Made by a program: the position numbers and the translations under genes. 43,724 nt of DNA from Gammaproteobacteria bacterium (GTDB taxonomy: Bacteria > Pseudomonadota > Gammaproteobacteria > SZUA-152): NCBI GenBank assembly GCA_024276955.1, contig JAJRWE010000163.1, forward strand, positions 1 to 43,724. The letters are read 5' to 3'. The notes under the pieces are model-generated. The model ran no database searches and was not told the DNA's origin. It saw only the letters and a list, made by a program, of their open reading frames with translations. Position 1 is the stretch's first letter, and every line of letters starts with the position of its first letter. Of this stretch, positions 16,836-26,947 are shown one piece after another.

Positions 16836-19007
16836 TCACGAGGATTTCCTCCGCACTTCAATCACGTTCGGCAGCTGTTCGACCTTTGCGAGTATACCGC
16901 TGAGCTGGGTGACATCGTGCACATCCAGCGACAGGGTCATGTCAGCAATGTGGGTACGCCGATCTGTGAGCGTGTTCACGCCCATCACGTTGAGCCGTTC
17001 ATTACTGAGGATCTCGGTAATGTCGCGTAGCAGACCCTGGCGGTCGTAGGCATGCACCAGAATCTCCACCGGATAGGTGTTCCGGATATTCTGCGACCAA
17101 TCCACCTCCAGCAGACGTTCCTGCTCCGCCTGCTGCAGGCGCAGCAGATTGGGGCAGTCACGGCGATGAATGGTCACCCCGCGGCCGCGGGTGATATAAC
17201 CGACAATGGCATCAAAGGGAACCGGCTTGCAACAACGCGCCATGTGGGTCATCAGGTCCCCCACCCCCATCACATGCACGTCACCGCCACCGACCACTTT
17301 CGACTTGCGTGCTACCGGCGGCGGGATCTCCGTAGCCGGCGGCAGCACCTGCTCATTGACCGCACCGGCGATCTGCGCGCTGGTGATATCACCACAACCC
17401 AGGGCAGCGAGGAAGTCATCCAGGTTTCCATACTTGAAGCGCTTCGCCAGTTGCTCCAGATTCAGATCCGTCACCGACAGGCGGTGCAGCTCCCGATCCA
17501 GCAGCGAGCGCCCGTCGCTCACGTTGCGATCGAAATCCTGCAGCCGGAACCAGCTGCGCACCTTGGCGCGTGCACGCGAGCTTTTCAGATAACCCAGGTG
17601 TGGGTTTAGCCAGTCGCGGCTGGGCGAGGCCTGCTGGGAGGTCAGCACCTCCACCTGCTCGCCATTCTGCAGCTCGTAGCTTATCGGCACGATGCGGCCG
17701 TTGACCTTGGCGCCGCGGAAACGATGACCGACATCGGTGTGGATGTGATAGGCAAAGTCCAGTGGCGTCGCCCCGCGCGGCAGATCCACCACCTTGCCGT
17801 TCGGGGTCAGCACATAGACGCGATCCTGAAACACCTCGGACTTGAAGCGGTCGATGAAATCGCCGGCGTCGCGCTCCTCATCCTTCCATTCGAGGATCTG
17901 CCGCAGCCAGGCGATCTTTTCACCATATTGCGCATCCTGCTGCCCACCCTCCTTGTAGCCCCAGTGGGCGGCGACGCCGTATTCGGAATGCTGGTGCATC
18001 TCGAAGGTGCGGATCTGGATCTCCAGCGTCTTACCCTCAGGGCCCACTACGGCGGTGTGCAGGGACTGGTACATGTTCTCCTTGGGCGAGGCGATGTAGT
18101 CGTCGAATTCACTGCCGATGGGCTGCCAGCGACTATGCACGAGGCCCAGCACGGCGTAGCAATCGGCCACCGTATCGACCAGCACGCGGGCGGCGCGGAC
18201 ATCAAACAATTCCTTGAAATCCACAGACTTGCCAGACATTTTTCGCCAGATACTATAGATATGCTTGGGGCGCCCGGCGACCTCGCCGTTGATGCCGGCG
18301 TGGGCCAGCTCGGTACGGAGCTGCTCCAGCACCAGGTTGATGTAGCGCTCACGGTCGACACGCCGTTCGTCCAGCAGCTTCGCCACCCGCCTGTAGGTCT
18401 CCGGCTGCAAAAAACGGAAGCTGAGATCCTCCAGCTCCCATTTCAACTGCCAGATACCCAGGCGATTGGCCAGCGGGGCGAAGATGTCCATGGTCTCCTG
18501 CGCCACGCGGCGACGTTCCTCTTCAGGCCGATGCTTGAGTTCGCGCATGATCCGCACCCGCTCGGCCAGCTTCACGAACACCACCCGCACATCCTCGGCC
18601 ATGCCCAGCAGCAGCTTGCGCAAACCTTCGAGGTGGTGTGCATTGCCGTTTTGCGTCTGCTGATGAAAGTCATCGACGATGCGCATCTTGCGCACACCCT
18701 CGACCAGCTCAGCCACCGCCTCGCTGAAGACCGCACGTACGTCATCCGCGGACAGATCCCCCTCGTCCAGACTGCAGATAAAACCCGCCACCAGGGTATC
18801 GATATCCATCTGCAGGCTGGTGAGGATATCCACCACCGTGCGCGCGCAGCTCACCACATCCTCGCCAGCCCCTTGCTGACGCGCCAGGCCCAGCGCCCGT
18901 CCCAGGAGTGAAACGTCTATGTGCGGATTTCTTGCCGCCAGCTGATCCAGCCAACATTGATCGTAGGTGCAGCAATCACCCTCGGCGGGAGTCTGTGTCG
19001 TGACCAT
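16836..19007 (-). CDS. relA: GTP pyrophosphokinase RelA (degenerate HD domain)
   Basis: 723 aa; synthetase YQSLHTAVVGPEGKTLEIQIRT, TGS, ACT; HD motif absent (AGFICSLDEGD). Confidence 0.94.
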   Translation of the reverse strand: MVTTQTPAEGDCCTYDQCWLDQLAARNPHIDVSLLGRALGLARQQGAGEDVVSCARTVVDILTSLQMDIDTLVAGFICSLDEGDLSADDVRAVFSEAVAELVEGVRKMRIVDDFHQQTQNGNAHHLEGLRKLLLGMAEDVRVVFVKLAERVRIMRELKHRPEEERRRVAQETMDIFAPLANRLGIWQLKWELEDLSFRFLQPETYRRVAKLLDERRVDRERYINLVLEQLRTELAHAGINGEVAGRPKHIYSIWRKMSGKSVDFKELFDVRAARVLVDTVADCYAVLGLVHSRWQPIGSEFDDYIASPKENMYQSLHTAVVGPEGKTLEIQIRTFEMHQHSEYGVAAHWGYKEGGQQDAQYGEKIAWLRQILEWKDEERDAGDFIDRFKSEVFQDRVYVLTPNGKVVDLPRGATPLDFAYHIHTDVGHRFRGAKVNGRIVPISYELQNGEQVEVLTSQQASPSRDWLNPHLGYLKSSRARAKVRSWFRLQDFDRNVSDGRSLLDRELHRLSVTDLNLEQLAKRFKYGNLDDFLAALGCGDITSAQIAGAVNEQVLPPATEIPPPVARKSKVVGGGDVHVMGVGDLMTHMARCCKPVPFDAIVGYITRGRGVTIHRRDCPNLLRLQQAEQERLLEVDWSQNIRNTYPVEILVHAYDRQGLLRDITEILSNERLNVMGVNTLTDRRTHIADMTLSLDVHDVTQLSGILAKVEQLPNVIEVRRKSS

Positions 19008-19020
19008 CCAGCCTTACTCC

Positions 19021-19542
19021 TCACTCTTCAGCGCACAAACGCGCGTGTAGCAGCGCAATCACCGTCTTGGCATCAACGATCTCACCCGTGCAGACCTTCG
19101 CCAGTGCATCCGTCAGGGACAACCAGTGGATTTCGATATATTCACCGGTCTCATGGGCAGTGGGTACCGGGGACAGGTCGCGGGCAAGAAACAGGTAAAT
19201 GCGTTCGTCACAGATACCGGGTGACGGCAGCAAGGTGGCGAGCGACTGCCAGTGTCCGGCCTGTAAACCGGCCTCTTAACCCAGTTCCCGCTGTGCACAA
19301 AGCTGCGGCGCCTCATCCACCTCCAGCCGGCCGGCGGGGATCTCCCACAGCCAGTCATCGACCGCGTAACGGTACTGACGAATCAGGCATACGCGACCCT
19401 CCTCATCCAGCGCCAGCGCCCCGGAACCACCGGGATGACGGACAATTTCCAGCACTTCCTGCTGGCCGTCGGGAAAGGTCACACACTCTTCATTCAGTGT
19501 AAGGGCACGGCCCTGATAGATCAGCTTACAGTCTGTGCCCAT
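19021..19542 (-). pseudogene. NUDIX hydrolase (ADP-ribose pyrophosphatase-like) with in-frame TAA at 19276-19278 in the Nudix box
   Basis: GRLEVDEAPQLCAQRELG*EAGL: continuous frame either side of the stop, stop at a catalytic Glu position. Confidence 0.8.
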
Positions 19543-19556
19543 GCAGGAGATTCGGC

Positions 19557-20219
19557 CTACCAGGCCGAAGGCAGACGCTCATGGATGGTAATGACCTTGT
19601 TCTTGGTACTGATATAACCGCCGAGAGTGAGATCCCTCAGGATACGGCTGACCATCTCGCGCGAGGCTCCCACCATGCTGGCGATATCGCGCTGGGTCAG
19701 GCGCTGGGTCACTACCAGCTTACCGTCTCGCTCTTCGGCCAGATCCAGCAGGGTATGGGCGACGCGTCCGTAAACATCCATCAATGCCAGGCTGCGCACA
19801 TTCTCGGTCAGTTCACGCAAACGACGCGCCAGTCCCTGAATCACGGTCAAGGCAATCTTGGGATTGCATTCCAGGCACTCATCGAAGGCGGACTTAGACA
19901 CCACCGCCAGCCGGGTTTTCTCCAGGGTCATCACCGACGCCGAGCGTGGCGCATTATCCAGCATCGCCAACTCACCGAAGTATTCCCCCTCGCCCTGGAT
20001 ATTGAGCGTCACCTCTTTGCCTTCCTCATCATTGAGGAGCACCTTCACCTTGCCCGACAGCACGATATACAGCGAATCTGAGCGGTCCCCCTCGCAGATG
20101 ATCAGCGTATTCTTTGCATAGTGGCGTGTCACCGCCAGATCTGAAATTGCCTGTAAATCCTCATCAGGCAACCCCTCAAACAACGAAATTTTCTTTAAAT
20201 TCATTGCACCAATTCCCAT
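19557..20219 (-). CDS. Crp/Fnr family transcriptional regulator
   Basis: cNMP-binding fold GEYFGELAMLDNAPRSASV and HTH LTQRDIASMVGASREMVSRILRDL. Confidence 0.92.
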   Translation of the reverse strand: MGIGAMNLKKISLFEGLPDEDLQAISDLAVTRHYAKNTLIICEGDRSDSLYIVLSGKVKVLLNDEEGKEVTLNIQGEGEYFGELAMLDNAPRSASVMTLEKTRLAVVSKSAFDECLECNPKIALTVIQGLARRLRELTENVRSLALMDVYGRVAHTLLDLAEERDGKLVVTQRLTQRDIASMVGASREMVSRILRDLTLGGYISTKNKVITIHERLPSAW

Positions 20220-20366
20220 GTCGACATTCCTTTTCGACGCCCAATAAAACAGCAGTGTTGATAAACGTGAAAATATCACAAAAAAAAGCGTGAATATTAC
20301 CTGGTGACACCATCCCACAGCGCCTATGCTCTTAATTGTCTAGGGACGGCAGAGGGAGAGACACGG

Positions 20367-20480
20367 ATGTCTACCCATACTAAAGCAGACTACCCCTCAA
20401 GATTTCGCGGAATCCTTGCACAGTTAGCCATGAACAGCAATATGCCAAAACAGACACGCCTCAGGCAGGAAACCGCATGA
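20367..20480 (+). CDS. Small ORF (37 aa) translationally coupled to the downstream ORF
   Basis: GAGGGAGAG SD, MSTHTKADYPSRFRGILAQLAMNSNMPKQTRLRQETA*, stop overlaps next start (ATGA). Confidence 0.5.
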   Translation: MSTHTKADYPSRFRGILAQLAMNSNMPKQTRLRQETA

Positions 20481-21118
20481 TGCCCGTCGAACAGAAAAAG
20501 GAGCCTCCTGCGGCATGGCGGGAGTTCTCTGCGGGCATGGAGTTTCTCCGTCGCTACGGAATCCACAACACCGCCAACTCCGGCGCCATCAGCCGGGACA
20601 ATCTGCGTCTGCTGCATCGTGCCCTGCTGCAGGATAGCGAATACCGACAACTAATCACAGCTGCGCGCAGGAAAACACCACAACTCACCGGTCCTGACTG
20701 GTCGACACTCACGGCATCCCATCAACTTCACGCCCACCTCGTCAGCATCCCGGCAAAAAGCAGCATTCGTCTCACCACCCGCCCCGGTTATCTGGGCATG
20801 TTCCTGATCCTCTCCGGATCAGCCGAAACTTCCAGGCAAACAGAAACACCCCCCCGCCCCCGACACAGCTGGTGGCCACGCGGCTGGCTTTCAAGTCGCC
20901 AGACGCATGCGAAAACACAGCATCTCAAGGCCAATGACATTGTCTGCGTGACCCACAGCACGTCAAGTGCAGGTCATCTGGTTACGGACAAAAAGGCGTG
21001 TGTCATCCTCGCCGTTTCCAATTCCCCGCAAGCCCGGCAGCCACATCCAGCTGCCTGCGCCAACGGATTGCTATCTCAGCAGATCCCTCTTCACACCGCC
21101 AGTCACACCGCCAGTTGA
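20477..21118 (+). CDS. Hypothetical protein, possibly cupin-like
   Basis: 213 aa; beta-rich LHAHLVSIPAKSSIRLTTRPGYLGMFLILSGSAE...LKANDIVCVTHSTSSAGHLVTDKKACVILAVSNS. Confidence 0.55.
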   Translation: MMPVEQKKEPPAAWREFSAGMEFLRRYGIHNTANSGAISRDNLRLLHRALLQDSEYRQLITAARRKTPQLTGPDWSTLTASHQLHAHLVSIPAKSSIRLTTRPGYLGMFLILSGSAETSRQTETPPRPRHSWWPRGWLSSRQTHAKTQHLKANDIVCVTHSTSSAGHLVTDKKACVILAVSNSPQARQPHPAACANGLLSQQIPLHTASHTAS

Positions 21119-21217
21119 TCTACCCTCCACACAGCCAAAAAACAGACTGCCCCCAAACAACACCTCAGGACCACTTTTTTGCTATGCTCCCCGCAGACCG
21201 TTCTGGGAGTTATCTGC

Positions 21218-22519
21218 ATGCAAAATGGACGATCCGTCCTGAAGAAAACCGTGCCCCTGCTATTGATTCTGGGCCTCGCTACCGGCGGCGCTATTTTACT
21301 GGTCGCCACAAAACCCCAGGCGCCAGCACCGGAAAGTGAAGAAAAGGTCTGGGTGGTCGCCACACAAAGCGCCACCCCCGCACGACACGTCCCCGTCATC
21401 ACCCTGTATGGCCGCATCGAATCGGCCCGCTCGAGCCGGCTGACCTCTTCCCTGAGCACGGAGGTCATCGACATCCTCAGCGAGGAAGGTGAACGAGTGA
21501 GCAAGGGCCAGCCCCTGGTGCGCCTGGACGAACGGGATGCGCAGCTGCGCCTGAAACAGCGCAGTGCAGAGCTGGCGGAAATCCGCGCCTTGATCACCAG
21601 TGAAAAAAGTCGTTTCGACAGTGATCAGCACATATTGAAGAGTGAACGCAGGCTGCAGGCCCTCGCCCAACAGGAAGTAGAGCGTGCACAGCGCCTCAAG
21701 GCAGGCAAGCTCGCCGCCCAGGCGCGCATCGACGAAGCCCAACAGGTGAAATTGCGCCAGGACATTGCCGTGGCACAACGCCAGCTCGCCGTGCAGGATC
21801 ACGAGGCGCGGCTGGCCCGTCTGCAAGCGCAACTGAAAAAGGCTGAGTCGCTGCAGGCGTTTGCCGAACTCGATGTTGAACGCAGCCTGCTGCGCGCGCC
21901 CTTTGACGCCCGTATCACCCAGGTGCCCGCCTCGCCCGGGAATCGCACACGACCCGGCGACGTGCTAGTGGAGCTCTACGCACTGGACGCACTGCAAGTC
22001 CGCGCACAGATTCCCAACGCCAAGCTGGCCGCCGTCGAAACGGCGCTGAATAGTGGCCACCCGCTCACCGCACGAGCCCACACGGGCACTCAGCAAAGAT
22101 TGGCATTGCAACTCACCCACCTCGCCGGCGACATAAAACCTGGACGCGGCGGACGCGATGGCCTGTTCGAGCTAAAGGCCCCGGCCACGGATCCGGCCAT
22201 CGGCGACATCGTATCGCTGCAACTCCAGCTGCCGGCGGTGAACGACAGCCTCGCCCTGCCCCGCGAGGCCCTGTATGGCAATGACCGCATCTACACCATC
22301 CACGATGGCCGGCTGAAGGGCCACCGGGTCGATCGCCTCGGCGAAACCCTTGACAACAGCACCACGCCCCCCCTCGAAAATACACAGACCACCACAACGG
22401 CAAACCGGCTGCTGGTGCGCAGCACGAGCATCGTACCGGGCGACCTCATTGTTACCACCCAGCTACCCAACGCCATCGAAGGCCTGAAGGTGCGCGTCCG
22501 AGGCGTATCGGCACCATGA
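21218..22519 (+). CDS. RND efflux periplasmic adaptor subunit (MFP)
   Basis: LYGRIESARSSRLTSSLSTEVIDILSEEGERVSKGQPLVRLD, coiled coil, RAPFDARITQV. Confidence 0.92.
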   Translation: MQNGRSVLKKTVPLLLILGLATGGAILLVATKPQAPAPESEEKVWVVATQSATPARHVPVITLYGRIESARSSRLTSSLSTEVIDILSEEGERVSKGQPLVRLDERDAQLRLKQRSAELAEIRALITSEKSRFDSDQHILKSERRLQALAQQEVERAQRLKAGKLAAQARIDEAQQVKLRQDIAVAQRQLAVQDHEARLARLQAQLKKAESLQAFAELDVERSLLRAPFDARITQVPASPGNRTRPGDVLVELYALDALQVRAQIPNAKLAAVETALNSGHPLTARAHTGTQQRLALQLTHLAGDIKPGRGGRDGLFELKAPATDPAIGDIVSLQLQLPAVNDSLALPREALYGNDRIYTIHDGRLKGHRVDRLGETLDNSTTPPLENTQTTTTANRLLVRSTSIVPGDLIVTTQLPNAIEGLKVRVRGVSAP

Positions 22520-22541
22520 GCACGATTCGTGAGTTGCATCG

Positions 22542-25500
22542 ATGAGCCATAGCCCGCGCGGACTGATCCAACTGTTTGCACGCCACCGCGTCGCTGCAAA
22601 CCTGCTCATGGCGCTGATGGTTCTCGCTGGCAGCTGGGCTCTGGCCAAACTCAACACCCAGTTCTTCCCCAACTTCGACCTGGATATCATCTCCGTACGC
22701 ATCGCCTGGAGCGGTGCCAGCGCCGAGGATGTAGAGCGTGGCATTACAACGCCGCTGGAACAGGCGCTACGCACCCTCGATAACTTACACAGCATTACCT
22801 CCACCTCGGCCATGGGTGTCGCCGCACTCAGCCTGGAATACGATGACGGTACCGACATGAGCGCGGCGGTGGAACAGGTCAATGGTGTCATCGCCCTGGC
22901 CCGCAACCTGCCGGAGGATGTGGAAAAACCCGAGGTCAGTCGCATCATCCGCTACGAACCCGTGGCCCGCCTGCTGCTCAGCGGTACCCACGACCGGCAA
23001 GAACTGCGCCCTCTGGCCGAGCAGATGCGTGATGAGCTGCTGACGCGCGGTATTTCAAAGATCGAGATCAATGGACTGCCAAAGGAGGAAATCGCCATTC
23101 AGGTGCCTCCCGAGCGCCTGTTGGAACTGGACATGACGCTGGAGCAAATCAGCAGCCAGATCCAGAAACGGAGCCGCGACCTGCCCGCCGGCTCGGTCGG
23201 CCGCGATGACATCGCCCGCCAGCTACGCGCCCTCGAACAACGCCGTGACATCACTGGCCTGGAACAACTGCCGCTGATCAGCGACGCCGATGGACGTCTC
23301 ATTACACTGCAAGACATCGCCACCCTCCAGCGCCGCCCCATCGAAGGCCAGACCACCCTGAGTGTCGATGGCGAACCGGCCGTGGAATTACGGCTGTTCC
23401 GCGCCGAATCCGCCGCCTCGCTCGGCTCCGCGCGCATCCTGGAGAACTGGTTGGCGGAGACCCGCCCCACCCTACCACCCAATATTCAGTTGCGTGTCTA
23501 CGACGAAATGTGGCAGTTGATCAGTGAACGCATCAACCTGTTGCTCATCAACGGCGGTGGCGGTCTGCTGCTGGTGGTCGGCATCCTGCTGCTGTTTCTC
23601 AACCGCCGTGTCGCCCTCTGGGTCAGCGTGGGTATCCCGGTGTCGTTCATGGCCGCATTGGCTGTGCTGTATCTGGCCGGCGGCAGCATCAATATGATCA
23701 GTCTGTTCGGTCTCATCATGGCACTGGGTATCATCGTCGATGACGCCATCGTGGTGGGTGAGGACGCCCTCACCCACTTCGAAAAGGGCGAACCACCCAC
23801 CCAGGCCGTGGAGGGCGCCGCCTATCGCATGCTGGCGCCGGTGATGTCTTCCTCGCTCACCACCGTGGCCGCCTTTATTCCCCTGATGCTGGTCGGTGGC
23901 GTCATCGGCAATATGATGTTCGAGATCCCACTGGTGGTGATCTGCGTCATCATCGCCTCACTGGTCGAGTGCTTCCTGATCCTGCCGGGCCACCTGCGTG
24001 TCTCTTTCGAGCGGCAGGATAAACAGGGACGGCAGCTTCCCGGCAACTTCCGCCGCCGCTTCGATGCCGCCTTCGACCGCTTCCGCAACGGTCATTTTCG
24101 TCGCCTGGTCAGCTGGGCCGTGGCACACCGGGGCATCACCCTCACTGGCGCCGTGGGTGCCCTGATCCTGGCCTTCGGTCTGATCGCTGGCGGCCGCCTC
24201 GGCTTCACCTTCTTCCCCAACGTAGAAGGACGCCTGGTCTTCGCCACCGTCACCTTTTCCGCCGGTAGCCCGGCAGAACGGGTCGAAGACTTCCTCAGCC
24301 ACCTGCAAGACACCCTGCACGAAACCGAACAGGCCCTGGGCGGCAACCTGGTGGCCATCGCCGTAGCCAGCGAGGGCAGTGCACAGAGCGCCGGTGGCGG
24401 CCCACCCCGCTCCGGGCCGCAGAATGGTTCATTATTGGTGGAAATGGTGTCGCCCGAAAACCGCGACATCAGCAACCGGGAATTCATCACGGAGTGGGAA
24501 AAACGTCTGATCATCCCCGCCGGAGTGGAGACATTTACCCTGGCTGAGCGCCGTTCCGGCCACCCCGGACGTGATATCGACATTAACCTCACCGGCCCCG
24601 ACGCCATGGATCTGAAGCTGGCCGCGCTGGATATCATCGACGCCCTGAAAACCTTCCCCGGCGTGCTGGCGCTGGAGGACGACCTGCCGTGGGGGCAGGA
24701 ACAGCTGATCTACCGCCTGACACCCACCGGCGAGGCACTGGGGCTGGACGTGGAAAGCGTTGGGCGACAATTGCGCACCGCCTTCGATGGTGCCCTGGTG
24801 CAGATCTATATGGACGGACAGGATGAGGTGGAAGTCCGCATCAGCCTGCCCGATGCGGTGCGCAACAGTCTCTCCGGGCTGGAAAATCTGCAGCTCATCC
24901 TGCCTGAGGGTGGCAGTGTACCGCTGGGCAACGTGGTCGAATTCAGCCACCGACGCGGCTTCGATATCCTGCGCCATACTGAAGGCAGACTGGCCGTATC
25001 GGTACGTGCCGATGTGGATAACAGCAAGAACAATAGCAACCTGATCCGCGAAAACCTGCGTCAGAACGTGCTGCCCGAGATCGAGTCCCGTTACAACGTG
25101 CAGGTGGGTTTCCAGGGTCGTGCGCAGGATCAGGACGCCACCCTGAGCGACCTCCAGCGTGGCGTGCTGTACGCCTTCATCCTCATGTACATTATCCTCG
25201 CCTGGATATTCGCCTCCTACAGCAAGCCACTGGTGGTGATGGCCATCATCCCCTTCGGGCTGGTGGGCGCCATCGTCGGACATTGGGTGATGGATCTGGA
25301 ACTGACGGTGCTGTCACTATTCGGCTTTTTCGGCCTGTCCGGCATCGTCATCAACGATTCGATTATTCTGGTGACCTTCTACCAGCAATTGCTGGCCAAG
25401 GGCATGGCGGTCAACGAGGCCATTGTCGAGGCCGCCTGTCAGCGCCTGCGCGCGGTGCTACTGACCTCACTCACCACCATCGCCGGATTGACCCCGCTGC

Positions 25501-25670
25501 TGTTCGAAACCTCTCTGCAGGCGCAGTTCCTGATCCCCATGGCGGCCACCATCAGCTTTGGCCTGGGCTTCGCAACGGTGCTGGTGTTGATCATTATTCC
25601 CGCCCTGCTGTCGACGCTGGCATCCATTTCCGGCCGCTACCACGCCCTGCGCACCCAGCCGGTGCACTGA
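22542..25670 (+). CDS. RND efflux permease (AcrB/HAE1 family)
   Basis: 1042 aa; NLLMALMVLAGSWAL, GLIMALGIIVDDAIVVGE, FFGLSGIVINDSIILV. Confidence 0.95.
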   Translation: MSHSPRGLIQLFARHRVAANLLMALMVLAGSWALAKLNTQFFPNFDLDIISVRIAWSGASAEDVERGITTPLEQALRTLDNLHSITSTSAMGVAALSLEYDDGTDMSAAVEQVNGVIALARNLPEDVEKPEVSRIIRYEPVARLLLSGTHDRQELRPLAEQMRDELLTRGISKIEINGLPKEEIAIQVPPERLLELDMTLEQISSQIQKRSRDLPAGSVGRDDIARQLRALEQRRDITGLEQLPLISDADGRLITLQDIATLQRRPIEGQTTLSVDGEPAVELRLFRAESAASLGSARILENWLAETRPTLPPNIQLRVYDEMWQLISERINLLLINGGGGLLLVVGILLLFLNRRVALWVSVGIPVSFMAALAVLYLAGGSINMISLFGLIMALGIIVDDAIVVGEDALTHFEKGEPPTQAVEGAAYRMLAPVMSSSLTTVAAFIPLMLVGGVIGNMMFEIPLVVICVIIASLVECFLILPGHLRVSFERQDKQGRQLPGNFRRRFDAAFDRFRNGHFRRLVSWAVAHRGITLTGAVGALILAFGLIAGGRLGFTFFPNVEGRLVFATVTFSAGSPAERVEDFLSHLQDTLHETEQALGGNLVAIAVASEGSAQSAGGGPPRSGPQNGSLLVEMVSPENRDISNREFITEWEKRLIIPAGVETFTLAERRSGHPGRDIDINLTGPDAMDLKLAALDIIDALKTFPGVLALEDDLPWGQEQLIYRLTPTGEALGLDVESVGRQLRTAFDGALVQIYMDGQDEVEVRISLPDAVRNSLSGLENLQLILPEGGSVPLGNVVEFSHRRGFDILRHTEGRLAVSVRADVDNSKNNSNLIRENLRQNVLPEIESRYNVQVGFQGRAQDQDATLSDLQRGVLYAFILMYIILAWIFASYSKPLVVMAIIPFGLVGAIVGHWVMDLELTVLSLFGFFGLSGIVINDSIILVTFYQQLLAKGMAVNEAIVEAACQRLRAVLLTSLTTIAGLTPLLFETSLQAQFLIPMAATISFGLGFATVLVLIIIPALLSTLASISGRYHALRTQPVH

Positions 25671-25692
25671 TTCTGGAGACTATTGATTTTTC

Positions 25693-25844
25693 TAGGAGCG
25701 GGCCATGCCCGCGATAGTCGGTGGGAAAACCATAAACCTGTGGGAGCGGCTTCAGCCGCGAAGAAGACTGGTTTTATTCGCGGCTGAAGCCGCTCCCACA
25801 ATTTTGCTTTGTGGCAAAACCATCGCGGGCATGGCCCGCTCCTA
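25693..25844. repeat. Nested REP palindromes (two families) between convergent genes
   Basis: outer taggagcgggccatgcccgcga (25693-25714)/tcgcgggcatggcccgctccta (25823-25844); inner tgtgggagcggcttcagccgcgaa (25739-25762)/ttcgcggctgaagccgctcccaca (25777-25800). Confidence 0.95.
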
Positions 25845-25927
25845 CAGCCGGAGGCTTCATAAATCTGGTGCTTTCCGGCAATCTGCCCCCCCCCTCAAGC
25901 CTCCAGCCTCAGACCTCAAGCCAACAC

Positions 25928-26947
25928 TCACCCCTGCTCTTCGGCGACGATATAACGGTTTCTCCCCGATTCCTTCGCCTCGTACAGAGCGGCATCGGCG
26001 AGGTTGATGAGGTCGGCGGGTGACAGGTTTTCACAAGCCACACGACTGACCACGCCCAGGCTGATGGTCACAATATCCGCAGCCTGTGAGTGTTCGTGCG
26101 GAACCCCCAGTGAGCGAATTTTTTCACACAGCTCACTGGCAATCCGCTTGGCGCCACCCAGGTCGGTATTCGGAAGAATCACGGCAAACTCTTCACCGCC
26201 GTAGCGAGCAATGAGGTCCGAGGCGCGCTGCACGGCCTCATCCAGGCTTCGGGCAACCTGGCGCAGGCACTCGTCACCGGCAAGATGACCGTAATGGTCG
26301 TTGTAGGGTTTGAAGAAATCGATATCAATGAGGATCAGTGACAGCGGTGTATCGTCACGCACCGAACGCAGGCATTCCATACGCAAAAATTCATCAAGCC
26401 GGCGGCGGTTGGCAATGCCGGTCAGGCCATCCAGACAGCTCAGTTTTTTCAGTTCAGCATTGCTTTGCTCCAGCTTGGCCTGGGTTTCGCGCAGCGCCTG
26501 ATGGGCCAGATAACTGCGTGAATGGGCGCGAATCCGCGCCACCAATTCAATCCGATCCGGCAACTTGACCAGATAGTCGTTGGCACCGCGTTCAAAGGCC
26601 TTGCTCTTGTCCTTCGGGTCTTCCTTGGTCGAAAGCACGATTACCGGAATATTCTGCGTTTCCGGCTCTGCGCGATATTTATTCACCAGGGTATAACCAT
26701 CCATATCCGGCATGATGAGATCCTGCAGGATCACCGTAGGTCGAATCTCCAGCGCCATGGCCACCGCCTTTTTAGGCTCCGCGCAATAATGGAATTCGAT
26801 ATCCTCTTCACTGGCCAGCATGCGACGAATACCTTCGGCGACCATCATCTGGTCATCCACCAGCAAAACCACCAGCCTGCCCAGCTCATCGGCGGGCGGT
26901 TCGGCGTCACGGGATTGTTCAGGGTCCATTGCCATGTTTATCGTCAT
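25928..26947 (-). CDS. wspR: WspR-like REC-GGDEF diguanylate cyclase
   Basis: receiver + GGEEF with RASD I-site; last gene of Wsp-ordered cluster. Confidence 0.92.
   Translation of the reverse strand: MTINMAMDPEQSRDAEPPADELGRLVVLLVDDQMMVAEGIRRMLASEEDIEFHYCAEPKKAVAMALEIRPTVILQDLIMPDMDGYTLVNKYRAEPETQNIPVIVLSTKEDPKDKSKAFERGANDYLVKLPDRIELVARIRAHSRSYLAHQALRETQAKLEQSNAELKKLSCLDGLTGIANRRRLDEFLRMECLRSVRDDTPLSLILIDIDFFKPYNDHYGHLAGDECLRQVARSLDEAVQRASDLIARYGGEEFAVILPNTDLGGAKRIASELCEKIRSLGVPHEHSQAADIVTISLGVVSRVACENLSPADLINLADAALYEAKESGRNRYIVAEEQG

Noticed and set aside
16565-16861. 98 aa ORF between fabA and relA
   Set aside because: Low-complexity Arg/Pro-rich frame; the alternative frame with a TSP3-like motif is more informative
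17724-18911. 395 aa ORF antisense to relA (and similar long antisense ORFs, e.g. 40856-42424, 39623-40834)
   Set aside because: Mirror ORFs of high-GC coding genes; compositionally His/Gln/Leu-rich with no recognisable domain
16836-19007. Missing HD motif in RelA as a novelty
   Set aside because: Degenerate hydrolase domain is the normal state of RelA in Beta/Gammaproteobacteria
19276-19278. Stop-codon recoding/readthrough in the NUDIX gene
   Set aside because: TAA is used as an ordinary terminator elsewhere in the window (e.g. ybaB) and no recoding element was seen; mutation or sequencing error is simpler
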